NCBI RefSeq assembly: GCF_014287275.1
Contig: NZ_JACONZ010000002.1
Coordinates: forward strand, 682,001 to 746,000
DNA from: Anaerofilum hominis
GTDB taxonomy: Bacteria; Bacillota; Clostridia; Oscillospirales; Ruminococcaceae
Length of the DNA: 64,000 bases
Direction: 5' to 3'
Positions 33,662 through 41,478 of this stretch are shown here, in pieces; the first letter of the stretch is position 1; each line of letters opens with the position of its first letter. Made by a program: the position numbers and the translations under genes. The notes below the pieces were generated by a model. That model was given only the letters and a program-made list of their open reading frames with translations, made no database searches and had not been told where the DNA came from.

Positions 33662-33674
33662 TTCTTGCTAGAAC

Positions 33675-33702
33675 GGCCCGCAGCATCCCCACGGGCCTTT
33701 TT
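33675..33702 (+). terminator. Terminator after the ABC importer genes
   Basis: GGCCCG (33675-33680) with CGGGCC (33692-33697), then TTTTTAG. The stem is short, so termination may be partial. Confidence 0.65.
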
Positions 33703-33714
33703 AGAAACCTCCGA

Positions 33715-33744
33715 CAACGGGGGCCGCCGCGGCGGCCCCCGTTG
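33715..33744. repeat. Perfect 30-bp palindrome
   Basis: Arms 33715-33728 and 33731-33744 are perfectly complementary around a central GC. It has no T-run on the plus strand, but on the minus strand T-rich sequence lies on its upstream side. Confidence 0.8.
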
Positions 33745-33760
33745 CCAAAAAAAGACCGTC

Positions 33761-33802
33761 GCGGGCGCGCCGCCGGGGCGCGCGGCGCGCCCGCGCTTTT
33801 TT
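33761..33802 (+). terminator. Second terminator between the importer and the dehydratase genes
   Basis: An 11-bp G+C stem (33761-33771 with 33784-33794) followed by GC and six T. A further stem (33803-33809 with 33817-33823) lies just before the next ribosome site. Confidence 0.75.
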
Positions 33803-33852
33803 GCGCCGCTTTCAGGGCGGCGCCAGAGATCAGAAAAAAGGAGCTGTGACAG

Positions 33853-34908
33853 ATGCAACACGAGATCACGACACGACATCCGCTGCTGGATGAAAACGGC
33901 CGCGTCATCGAGGCGGGCTGGTCCCGGGATTATCTGCTGGAGTACAACCGCGACGCCATCCAGGTGCCGGAAAAGGACATCCGGGAATGGGAGTATTTTC
34001 TCGCGCTGGAGCGGGACTACGCGCTGGGCCTCTCGATGGCCAATGTGGGTTCCACCTCGCGCCTTTCAGTACATTTCATCGACTTTGCCGGGGGGCGGCA
34101 TATCTGCGAGTCCGATCTGTGGATCGCCGAGGGCAGCGAGGGGCTGTCCATGCCGCGGGACGTCTACAGCACCACCCACTACCGGACGGCCACCGCCGAG
34201 GGCATCTATGAAAAGCAGGGGGACACCTGCCATGTGCGCATCGCCTATAAAAATTTCACGCCGGGACAGGATCTTTGCGCCGACCTGGTCTTTACGGTGC
34301 CGCAGGGGGACAAGACGGTCATGGTCATCCCCTACAAGACCGACCCCAACCTGTTCTATTACAATTATAAGGTCAACTGCATGCCGGTAGAGGGCACGAT
34401 GGAGTTTGAGGGCAAGACCTACCGCTTCCACAAAGAGACGGCGATGGGGACCAACGACTGGGGCCGCGGTATCTGGGAGCATGTGAACCAGTGGTACTGG
34501 GGCTCCTGCAGCACGATGCTGAACGGCAAGCCTTTCGGTTTCAACATCGGGCACGGCTTCGGGGACACTTCGAGCGCCACCGAGAATATTGTCTTTTACG
34601 ACCGCAAAGCCAACAAGCTGGAAGATGTGATCTTCCGCATCCCCGGGGATGTGATCGGGGATCTGAAGCTGACATTGCCGGATGAAAACTACATGAAGCC
34701 GTGGAAATTCGAATCCAGCGACGGCCGTCTGGACATGGACTTTGTGCCCGTGCACGACCGCCAGTCCGGCCTGTCGGTGGGCGACTATAATTCCGGCCAG
34801 CATCAGGTGTTCGGCCTGTTCAGCGGCAAAGCGGTGCTGGACGACGGCACCGAACTGGAGTTTAAAGACCTGTTCGGCTTTGCGGAAAAGGTGGGCAACG
34901 CCTGGTGA
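33853..34908 (+). CDS. DUF2804-family protein
   Basis: 351 residues, soluble, no signal peptide. Aromatic-rich strands with W-E-Y-F-L-A-L near residue 40, N-Y-K-V-N-C-M-P, G-T-N-D-W-G-R-G-I-W and N-I-G-H-G-F-G-D mark the DUF2804 family, whose fold is predicted to be lipocalin- or beta-barrel-like and whose function is unknown. Its place immediately before 4-hydroxybutyryl-CoA dehydratase is unexpected and suggests a role in the same pathway, such as binding a hydrophobic CoA ester or acid. AAAGGAG site at eight bases. Confidence 0.78.
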   Translation: MQHEITTRHPLLDENGRVIEAGWSRDYLLEYNRDAIQVPEKDIREWEYFLALERDYALGLSMANVGSTSRLSVHFIDFAGGRHICESDLWIAEGSEGLSMPRDVYSTTHYRTATAEGIYEKQGDTCHVRIAYKNFTPGQDLCADLVFTVPQGDKTVMVIPYKTDPNLFYYNYKVNCMPVEGTMEFEGKTYRFHKETAMGTNDWGRGIWEHVNQWYWGSCSTMLNGKPFGFNIGHGFGDTSSATENIVFYDRKANKLEDVIFRIPGDVIGDLKLTLPDENYMKPWKFESSDGRLDMDFVPVHDRQSGLSVGDYNSGQHQVFGLFSGKAVLDDGTELEFKDLFGFAEKVGNAW

Positions 34909-34948
34909 GTCCCGCGGCCAAAAAATCCTGGGAAAAGAGATGATCGCC

Positions 34949-36400
34949 ATGTCCCTGATGACGGGGGAAGAATATATCGAGAGCATCCGGCGCCTGAAGA
35001 TGGAGGTCTATATGTTCGGCAGGCGGGTGGAGGACCCGGTGGAGGACCCCATCCTGAGGCCCTCGCTGAATTCGGTGCGCATGACCTATGATCTGGCGCA
35101 GCTGGCCGAATATGAGGACCTGATGACCGCGGTGGCGCCCGAGACGGGAGAGCGGATCAACCGGTTCACCCACATCCACCGCAGCGCCGAAGATCTGGTG
35201 AAAAAGGTGAAGATGCAGCGTCTGCTGGGCCAGCAGACGGCGGCCTGCTTTCAGCGCTGCGTGGGCATGGACGCTTTCAACGCGGTGTACAGCACCAGCT
35301 TTGAGGTGGACAAAAAATACGGCACCTCCTATCACGAAAACTTCAAAAAATTCATGTTCGATGTGCAGCGGCGGGACCTGACCGTGGACGGCGCCATGAC
35401 CGACCCCAAGGGCGACCGGTCCAAAGCGCCTCACGAGCAGGAGGACCCCGACCTCTACCTGCGGGTGGTGGAGCGGCGTGCGGACGGCATTGTGGTGCGG
35501 GGCGCAAAAGCGCACCAGACCGGGGCGCTGAACTCGCACGAGGTCATCATCATGCCCACCATCGCCATGAAGCCGGAGGACCGGGACTACGCGGTGTCCT
35601 TTGCCGTGCCGATGAACACGCCGGGGCTGTTTATGGTCATCGGCCGCCAGAGCTGCGACACCCGCAAGCTGGAAAACGGGGACATCGACGTGGGCAACGC
35701 CGAGTTTGGCGGCGTGGAAGCGCTGATGGTGTTCGACGACGTGTTCGTGCCCAACGAACGTATTTTCCTGAACGGCGAGACCGAGTTTGCCGGCATGCTG
35801 GTGGAGCGCTTTGCCGGTTATCACCGCCAGAGCTACGGCGGCTGCAAGGTGGGCGTGGGCGACGTGCTGATCGGCGCGGCGGCCGTGGCGGCGGATTACA
35901 ACGGCGTGCCGCGGGCCAGCCATATCCGGGATAAGCTGATCGAGATGACCCATCTCAACGAGACGCTGTACTGCTGCGGCATCGCCTGTTCGGCAGAGGG
36001 GCATCCCACCGAGGCGGGCAGCTACATCATCGACCTGCTGCTGGCCAACGTCTGCAAGCAGAACGTGACCCGCTTCCCCTACGAGATCGCGCGGCTGGCA
36101 GAGGACATCGCCGGCGGCGTGGTGGTCACCGCCCCCTCGGAGGCCGACCTGAGGGACGAGAAGATCGGGCCTTATGTGGAAAAATACTTCAAAGCCGCCC
36201 CGGGCGTGAGCGTGGAAAACCGCCTGCGGATCCTGAGGCTGATCGAAAACCTCTGCCTTGGCACGGCGGCTGTGGGCTACCGCACCGAGTCGCTGCACGG
36301 CGCGGGCTCGCCGCAGGCGCAGCGGGTCATGATCGCGCGGCAGGGCAACCTGCCGATGAAAAAAGCGCTGGCGAAAAAGATCGCCCGCGTTGCGGAGTGA
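34949..36400 (+). CDS. abfD: 4-hydroxybutyryl-CoA dehydratase / vinylacetyl-CoA isomerase
   Basis: 483 residues. A [4Fe-4S], FAD radical enzyme that dehydrates 4-hydroxybutyryl-CoA to crotonyl-CoA. All four cluster ligands of the Clostridium aminobutyricum enzyme have counterparts: C100 and C104 (A-C-F-Q-R-C-V-G), H292 and C299 (G-Y-H-R-Q-S-Y-G-G-C-K). Large stretches agree, for example V-D-G-A-M-T-D-P-K-G-D-R, R-G-A-K-A-H-Q-T-G and M-T-H-L-N-E-T-L-Y-C-C-G-I-A. The ATG at 34949 aligns with the family; one at 34940 is possible. The nifU-type gene starts seven bases after its stop. Confidence 0.96.
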   Translation: MSLMTGEEYIESIRRLKMEVYMFGRRVEDPVEDPILRPSLNSVRMTYDLAQLAEYEDLMTAVAPETGERINRFTHIHRSAEDLVKKVKMQRLLGQQTAACFQRCVGMDAFNAVYSTSFEVDKKYGTSYHENFKKFMFDVQRRDLTVDGAMTDPKGDRSKAPHEQEDPDLYLRVVERRADGIVVRGAKAHQTGALNSHEVIIMPTIAMKPEDRDYAVSFAVPMNTPGLFMVIGRQSCDTRKLENGDIDVGNAEFGGVEALMVFDDVFVPNERIFLNGETEFAGMLVERFAGYHRQSYGGCKVGVGDVLIGAAAVAADYNGVPRASHIRDKLIEMTHLNETLYCCGIACSAEGHPTEAGSYIIDLLLANVCKQNVTRFPYEIARLAEDIAGGVVVTAPSEADLRDEKIGPYVEKYFKAAPGVSVENRLRILRLIENLCLGTAAVGYRTESLHGAGSPQAQRVMIARQGNLPMKKALAKKIARVAE

Positions 36401-36406
36401 ACCGGT

Positions 36407-36700
36407 ATGGAAGCACTGCGGCAGGAGATAGAGCGCGCGCTGGATGAGCGGGTGCGCCCGCGCCTGCGGCTGCACGGGGGCGGCGTGGAACTGGTCTGTC
36501 TGCGCGGCGGCGTTCTGCGGGTGCGGCTCACCGGCGCCTGCAGCAGCTGCCCCTCGGCCGCCCTCACCACCCGCCAGCTGGTGGAGAAAGAGCTCTGCGC
36601 GGCGGTGGACGGCCTGTGCGCGGTAGAACTGGAGCAGGGGGTCGGCGACGATCTGATGGACGAGGCGCGCCGCCTGCTGCGGGCGCGGCGGCCGGGATGA
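36407..36700 (+). CDS. NifU-like C-terminal domain protein (Fe-S scaffold)
   Basis: 97 residues matching the NifU C-terminal domain: R-L-H-G-G-G-V-E-L-V, then V-R-L-T-G-A-C-S-S-C-P-S-A-A-L-T-T with the cluster-binding C-x-x-C. Stand-alone versions hand over [4Fe-4S] clusters. Between the dehydratase gene and the abfT-like gene it probably supplies the dehydratase cluster; that is inference from context. GGAG site at nine bases; its stop overlaps the next start by four bases (ATGA). Confidence 0.85.
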   Translation: MEALRQEIERALDERVRPRLRLHGGGVELVCLRGGVLRVRLTGACSSCPSAALTTRQLVEKELCAAVDGLCAVELEQGVGDDLMDEARRLLRARRPG

Positions 36701-37011
36701 GGGTGCGGGTGCGCTACTGCGGCGGCTGCAACCCGCGGTATGACCGCGCCGCCCTGGCCCGGCGGCTACCGGGGGCGTTTCCCGGGCTGGAGTTCGTTTT
36801 TGGGGCGGCAGGCGGCCCCTGCGGGCGGGAGGTGCTGGTGTGCGGCTGCGAGCGCCGCTGCGCCCGGCCCTCCCCCGGCGCGCGCGCTTTTGTCCTCTGC
36901 GCGCCGGCCGGCTGGGACGCGCTCTGCCGCTGGCTGCGGGCGCAGGGGGAAGAGCAGGGCCAAGAAACGGCAAAGGGAGCTGAAAGGATTGCACTGGACG
37001 ACGCTTTATGA
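36697..37011 (+). CDS. Small Cys-rich CGGC-motif protein, unknown function
   Basis: 104 residues. It starts with V-R-Y-C-G-G-C-N-P-R-Y-D-R, has a middle C-G-C-E-R-R-C-A and an F-V-L-C-A-P segment. The Cys pairs suggest a metal or Fe-S role, or a redox function. It is translationally coupled to the NifU-like gene (four-base overlap) and overlaps the following CoA-transferase gene by 23 bases, so it belongs to the operon. I do not know a characterised relative. Its C-terminal 35 residues are less convincing than the rest. Confidence 0.7.
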   Translation: MRVRVRYCGGCNPRYDRAALARRLPGAFPGLEFVFGAAGGPCGREVLVCGCERRCARPSPGARAFVLCAPAGWDALCRWLRAQGEEQGQETAKGAERIALDDAL

Positions 37012-38287
37012 ACAGAAGAAATGTACCGCCGCACAGGCGGTAAAAAAGATCCAGTCGGGCGACCGGGTGGTGGTGGGGCACGCGGTGTCCGAACCCGCCC
37101 GCCTGATCGAGGCGATGACGGCGGACGCGCCCCGCCTGCGGGACGTGGAGGTCGTTCACATGATCGCCATGGGGGATTCGCCCTACTGCAGGCCGGAGAT
37201 GGAGGGCCACTTCCGCCACAACGCCCTTTTTGTGGGCGCAAACACCCGCAAAGCGGTGGAGGAGGGGCGCGCCGACGTGACCCCGGTCTACTTCTCCGAG
37301 ATCCCCGCCCTGCTGCGGGGCAGCCTGTCGCCGGACGTGGCGCTGGTGCAGCTTTCGCCGCCGGACAGCCACGGCTATTGCAGCTTCGGCGTGGCGGTGG
37401 ATTACACCAAGCCGGCCGCCGAGGCCGCAAGGGTGGTGCTGGCGCAGATCAACCCCCGCATGCCGCGCACGCTGGGCGATTCTTTCATCCACGTGAGCCG
37501 GCTGGACGCGGTGGTGGAAGCGGATGAGCCCATTTTGGAGCTGCCGCCGCCCGCCGTGGGCGAGGTGGAGCGGGCCATCGGCAGGCACTGCGCCTCCCTG
37601 ATCCGGGACGGCGACACCCTGCAGCTGGGCATCGGGGCCATTCCGGACGCCGTTCTGCTCTTTTTGAAAGACAAAAAGGATCTGGGCATCCACTCCGAGA
37701 TGTTCTCGGACGGCGTGGTGGAGCTGGTGGAGGCGGGGGTCATCACCAACGCGCGCAAGAATTTTCACCCCGGCAAGAGCGTGGTCACCTTTTTGATGGG
37801 GACCCGGCGGCTGTACGACTATGTACACGACAACCCGGAGGTGGAGATGTACCCGGTGGACTATGTAAACGACCCCCGCGTCATCGCGCAGAACGACAAC
37901 CTGGTCTCGATCAACTCCTGCGTACAGGTGGATCTGATGGGGCAGGTGGTCTCCACCTCGGTGGGGCTGCGGCAGATCAGCGGGGTGGGCGGCCAGGTGG
38001 ACTTTGTGCGCGGGGCCAATATGAGCCGCGGGGGAAGGTCGATCATGGCCATGCCCTCCACCGCCGCCCACGGCGCCATCAGCAAGATCGTGCCGCTGAT
38101 CGACGAGGGCGCGGCGGTGACCACCAGCCGCTATGACGTGGGCTATGTGGTCACCGAATACGGCACTGCCGAGCTGAGAGGCAAAACGCTGCGCCAGCGG
38201 GCCCGGGCGCTGATCGGCATCGCGCACCCCGATTTTCGCGGGGGGCTGCGCGAGGAGTATGAGCGGCGCTTCCGGGAGCGCTTCTGA
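36989..38287 (+). CDS. abfT: 4-hydroxybutyrate CoA-transferase
   Basis: 432 residues; moves CoA from acetyl-CoA (or butyryl-CoA) to 4-hydroxybutyrate, feeding the dehydratase. It follows the C. aminobutyricum AbfT over its length: C-T-A-x-x-A-V-K-x-I-x-S-G-D-R-V-V, F-R-H-N-A-L-F-V-G, P-D-x-H-G-Y-C-S-F-G-V, L-Q-L-G-I-G-A-I-P-D-A-V-L-L-F-L and I-S-G-V-G-G-Q-V-D-F. The catalytic Glu is E237. The TTG at 36989 was chosen because it aligns with the family N-terminus and follows GGGAG. It is the last gene of the operon. Confidence 0.94.
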   Translation: MHWTTLYEQKKCTAAQAVKKIQSGDRVVVGHAVSEPARLIEAMTADAPRLRDVEVVHMIAMGDSPYCRPEMEGHFRHNALFVGANTRKAVEEGRADVTPVYFSEIPALLRGSLSPDVALVQLSPPDSHGYCSFGVAVDYTKPAAEAARVVLAQINPRMPRTLGDSFIHVSRLDAVVEADEPILELPPPAVGEVERAIGRHCASLIRDGDTLQLGIGAIPDAVLLFLKDKKDLGIHSEMFSDGVVELVEAGVITNARKNFHPGKSVVTFLMGTRRLYDYVHDNPEVEMYPVDYVNDPRVIAQNDNLVSINSCVQVDLMGQVVSTSVGLRQISGVGGQVDFVRGANMSRGGRSIMAMPSTAAHGAISKIVPLIDEGAAVTTSRYDVGYVVTEYGTAELRGKTLRQRARALIGIAHPDFRGGLREEYERRFRERF

Positions 38288-38298
38288 AAACGATCAAA

Positions 38299-38349
38299 CG
38301 AGAGGACCGGGGCGGGGAGAAAGTGCTCTCCCGCCCCGGTCCTCTCGTC
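38299..38349. terminator. Long hairpin between convergent abfT and opine-dehydrogenase-like genes
   Basis: Arms of about 19 bp (38299-38317 with about 38329-38349) formed around a G+C core. U-runs are poor on both sides, but the position between convergent stops fits a shared terminator. Confidence 0.65.
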
Positions 38350-38373
38350 TGTTCCGCCGCTTTGCGCCCCGGG

Positions 38374-39447
38374 TCACGCGGTCGCGCCCGCGCCCTCCAG
38401 CAGGGCGGTCAGGTCGATCCGCTTTTCGTTGCGGCCCCGGGCATAAAAGTCCACCCCGCAGACGGCGGAGGCCCAGCCCACCACCGACGCGGTCAGCGGC
38501 ATTGGCAGGCCCAGGCGGCGTCCCAGCGCCAGCATCGGCACGCAGCCGGTGGGCACATCCTCATAAATGTAGCGGGTGTGGGTGTCGCCCGGGCCATAGA
38601 CCTCGGCATAGGCGTTGGTGTCCTGCAAAGCGTCGTAAAGGGTGCCGCCTGCAGAGCCGTATTTGCTGCGCAGCCAGTCCAGCACCGGCAGCACCGGCGC
38701 CCCCACCGCGCGGGCCAGGGCCATCCGCTCGGCGTCCAGACGCTCCAGCATCTCCGCCACCAGCGGGGAGATGCCCTCGTGATAATAGCGAAACCGCTCT
38801 CCGGCCTCGATGCGCACCAGGTTCATCAGCGCGGGCACCGGGTGGAACAGCATCCCCATGTTGGACAGGCCGGTGTCCAGAATGCCGCCCGCCGGGCAGG
38901 CGGTGGGAAAGGCCCGCCGCAGCATCGCGGTCACCGGCAGGGTGTCGGCCGGGGCGAGCGCGGCCACTTTCAGGCAGTCCTTGACCCGGTGGATCACCGG
39001 CCGGCCCACCTGTTCACAGCGGCAGGTAAAGACAAAGGTGTCCGTCTCCGCCAGCCGCAGGCGGGCGCGGCAGCCGTTTTCCCGCAGCACCGCGTCAAAT
39101 TCCAGCACGCCAAAGGTGCGCCCCGGGTTGAGCACCACCGTCTGCCCGTCCCGCAGCCAGGGGGCCATGGCGCGGGCGATCACTGCGTGATATTGGGCCG
39201 GGGTGGTCACCATGATGAGGGCCGCGTCCTGCAGGACCTTTTCCATCTCGCAGGAAATCAGCTGCAAAGGCGCCCGGCCGCTGACCGCGCCGGAGAGGAT
39301 AAATTCGGCGGAGGGGAACATGGCCACCCGCTCCGCCTCGCGGGCGTACAGCCGCACCTCCCAGCCGTGCAGGGCGTACCAGGCGGCCATGGACTGCCCG
39401 CCGTTGCCCGAGCTGATGACGGCCACCCGGTTTTCATTCAATGCCAT
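38374..39447 (-). CDS. NAD/NADP octopine/nopaline dehydrogenase-family protein
   Basis: 357 residues. An N-terminal Rossmann fold (V-A-V-I-S-S-G-N-G-G-Q-S, residues 8-19) is followed by an all-helical C-terminal domain, the layout of opine dehydrogenases. V-T-T-P-A-Q-Y-H closes the nucleotide domain; D-T-G-L-S-N-M-G-M-L-F-H-P-V carries the His typical of the substrate site. Opine dehydrogenases reductively couple an amino acid and an oxo acid, or the reverse. Second gene of an operon, 26 bases after the B12-type gene, with an AAAGGAG site before the ATG at 39447. The substrate is unknown. Confidence 0.82.
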   Translation of the reverse strand: MALNENRVAVISSGNGGQSMAAWYALHGWEVRLYAREAERVAMFPSAEFILSGAVSGRAPLQLISCEMEKVLQDAALIMVTTPAQYHAVIARAMAPWLRDGQTVVLNPGRTFGVLEFDAVLRENGCRARLRLAETDTFVFTCRCEQVGRPVIHRVKDCLKVAALAPADTLPVTAMLRRAFPTACPAGGILDTGLSNMGMLFHPVPALMNLVRIEAGERFRYYHEGISPLVAEMLERLDAERMALARAVGAPVLPVLDWLRSKYGSAGGTLYDALQDTNAYAEVYGPGDTHTRYIYEDVPTGCVPMLALGRRLGLPMPLTASVVGWASAVCGVDFYARGRNEKRIDLTALLEGAGATA

Positions 39448-39473
39448 TGTGCGCTCCTTTCTCCCCGCGGGCG

Positions 39474-41162
39474 TCACCGCGCGCTTTGGGGGCTGCGGGC
39501 CGGCAGGGCGCCGGCCCCCTCCAGATTGCCTGCGGCCGCCAGCCGGTCCAGCCGCTGCGCCTCAGTGAGCGGGCGCCTTTCCCGGCTGTCCCAGGCAAGG
39601 CAGCTGCCCGCCACCACCCGCGTCTCCAACAGGCCGCGGAATTTTTCGTTTTTCAGGATATGGGGCGCGTCCAGGATGCCGCGCCGGATGCAGTCGGCCA
39701 GAACGGCGGGGTCCGCCAGGGGATCGGCCGAAACGCCGCCGTACAGCCGCCGGATGAATGCCAGCAGAAAGCGGGCCTCTTCCAACAGCCGGGCCCGGCG
39801 CTGCTGCACCAGCCCGTCAGCGGCGGGGTCCGCCGCGCCGTAGAGCACCGAGCGCACCACCCCCCGCACGATCTTGCAGCTTTCGATCACCACCGCCGGG
39901 CCGGCGGCATGCTCCGCTTCGCTGTAGCCCACCACGTGGATGATGTGGGGCCCCAGCGCCATAGAGGAAAAGGTGGACGCCGCCAGCTGGCCCTTGGCCA
40001 CGTCCAGATCGCCGGACAGGAAGGGCAGCCCGGCGCGGACCTGCCGCAGGGGGCGGAAGCTGTCGTCCGCCAGCGATTCCACCAGTTCCCGCATGGCCAG
40101 CGCTTTGGCAAGATCCATTGCAAACCCCATGGAACCCGGCACGTTGAACATATATTGGGAGATGTAATCGCGCACCCCGGCCCGCTTGGCATTGTAAGCC
40201 GCCACATAGGCCATGACCACCGAGATCACGTCATGGGCGTCCCGCAGCCCCCAGTGGTGCGGCTCGTTGGCCTCCACCGGGATGCCCCGTCGCCCGTGCC
40301 AGGCCATCAAAGCCTGCGCCTCCCTCACCGAGACCTCCAGCGGGCGCGCCCCGCGGCCGTCCAGCTCGTTGTACCAGCAGAGCGGCACCGCGCACCAGGC
40401 GTTGCGGATGGTGCGGTGCAGCAGCTCTGCAAACTGGAAGACGTCCGCCGTGCCGCTGTAACAGCGCATCAGCGGCGCATTGCCCTGGCGGGAAGCGGCC
40501 TTGAGGCGGCAAAAGTCCTGCGGGGTGCGCACCGGCACCCCGCCCGCGCCGTCCATGGCGGGGTCCCGCTGCTCGGGATGGAAAAAATATTGCTGGGTAT
40601 TCTGGTCCGGCCCCAGGGAGATCACATCCAGCACGCCCGCCCGCGCGATCTCGCCGATGCCCGCCTCTGTGGCGGCAAAGTCCGGCAGCCCAAAATGGTG
40701 CCGCAGCAGGGGATAAGGGCTTTTCTGCGCCAGCCGCGCCAGCAGGTCGTCCGCCGGAGCCGTTCCGCCGGAGGCAGGGTCCGCCCCGCGCAGGAAAGCG
40801 ATGGTCTCATCCATCTCCTCGGTCCCGTAAAAGACCTTTTCAAAGAAACCCCGCCGGGCCGCCCGTTCCGCCACCGGGCGGGTGCCCCCGAAAACCCAGC
40901 GGGGATGCTGTTCCAGCTGGCGGTCCCCGGCGATCAGGGCGTCCAGCAGGGGTTCCACGTTGTCCGGCGTGAGGCGGTACCCCACCGCGACCATAGCCGG
41001 GCGCAGCTGCCGCACCTGACGCAGCAGCGCGTCCACGCCGACGGCCGGGCCGAGAAAAAGCGTTTCATAGCCCTCGTCTGCCGCCAGCTCGAGAAAATGG
41101 ATCGCCCCCGCCACATGGACGCAGTTGCCCAGCGATGCGGCCAACACCAATTTGTGATCCAT
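39474..41162 (-). CDS. B12-binding domain fused to a mutase-type TIM-barrel domain
   Basis: 562 residues. Residues 1-135 form a flavodoxin-like B12 domain: H16-V-A-G19 keeps the His-x-x-Gly of D-x-H-x-x-G, although the Asp position is Cys14, and W-V-F-G-G-T is the later Gly-Gly turn. The rest resembles the catalytic barrel of methylaspartate (glutamate) mutase subunit E (L-M-R-C-Y-S-G-T, V-P-L-C-W-Y-N-E-L-D-G-R-G, F-N-V-P-G-S-M-G). The length equals glutamate mutase S plus E joined. The reaction is unknown, possibly a carbon-skeleton rearrangement. First gene of the operon; GGAGGCG site, own promoter and operator-like dyad upstream. Confidence 0.75.
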   Translation of the reverse strand: MDHKLVLAASLGNCVHVAGAIHFLELAADEGYETLFLGPAVGVDALLRQVRQLRPAMVAVGYRLTPDNVEPLLDALIAGDRQLEQHPRWVFGGTRPVAERAARRGFFEKVFYGTEEMDETIAFLRGADPASGGTAPADDLLARLAQKSPYPLLRHHFGLPDFAATEAGIGEIARAGVLDVISLGPDQNTQQYFFHPEQRDPAMDGAGGVPVRTPQDFCRLKAASRQGNAPLMRCYSGTADVFQFAELLHRTIRNAWCAVPLCWYNELDGRGARPLEVSVREAQALMAWHGRRGIPVEANEPHHWGLRDAHDVISVVMAYVAAYNAKRAGVRDYISQYMFNVPGSMGFAMDLAKALAMRELVESLADDSFRPLRQVRAGLPFLSGDLDVAKGQLAASTFSSMALGPHIIHVVGYSEAEHAAGPAVVIESCKIVRGVVRSVLYGAADPAADGLVQQRRARLLEEARFLLAFIRRLYGGVSADPLADPAVLADCIRRGILDAPHILKNEKFRGLLETRVVAGSCLAWDSRERRPLTEAQRLDRLAAAGNLEGAGALPARSPQSAR

Positions 41163-41189
41163 GGGATCGCCTCCTTTTTATGATAAGTG

Positions 41190-41215
41190 ACAACTTTTAA
41201 AATAAATAAAGTTGT
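41190..41215. promoter_or_regulatory. Operator-like dyad in the leader of the B12-enzyme operon
   Basis: ACAACTTT (41190-41197) and AAAGTTGT (41208-41215) form a perfect 8-bp inverted repeat around ten A+T bases, between the -10 box and the ribosome site. A repressor site is the likely reading; the cognate regulator is not evident. Confidence 0.6.
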
Positions 41216-41223
41216 ATGTTTTT

Positions 41224-41253
41224 ATTATAAAGAAAAGTGGGAGAAAAAAGCAA
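41224..41253 (-). promoter_or_regulatory. sigma-A promoter of the B12-enzyme operon
   Basis: On the minus strand TTGCTT (41248-41253), 18-base spacer, perfect TATAAT (41224-41229). Confidence 0.75.
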
Positions 41254-41316
41254 TCCTATTTGGCGCAGTATCCTGTAATGTTTTTGTAAAGTGGGCGGCG
41301 GAACAGTGCGTCGCTC

Positions 41317-41364
41317 AAAAAAAGCGCCCCTCCCGCCGCGCCACGGCGCGGGGGAGGGACGCTT
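41317..41364 (-). terminator. Terminator of the HD-domain gene
   Basis: A long G+C stem (about 41323-41340 with 41346-41364, with mismatches) followed on the minus strand by a run of seven U. Confidence 0.8.
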
Positions 41365-41478
41365 GAAAACAAAGATGAGGGGCGGGGCAGAGAGAGCGGA
41401 CGGCGGCCCGCACGGGAACAGGGAATGTCCCCTTGCGAGAATGGGAAAACTCCTCCTCGCGAAGACGGGCGGCGGCCC

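Noticed and set aside
34862..38227. A 1121-codon open frame on the minus strand
   Set aside because: It lies antisense to abfD, the NifU-like gene and abfT, is rich in His, Gln, Arg and Pro and shows no domain. High-G+C third-position bias in the sense genes produces such frames.
39474..41162. A cobalamin riboswitch upstream of the B12-type enzyme gene
   Set aside because: The leader is only about 55 bases, A+T-rich, and carries a protein-operator-like dyad; no B12-box sequence.
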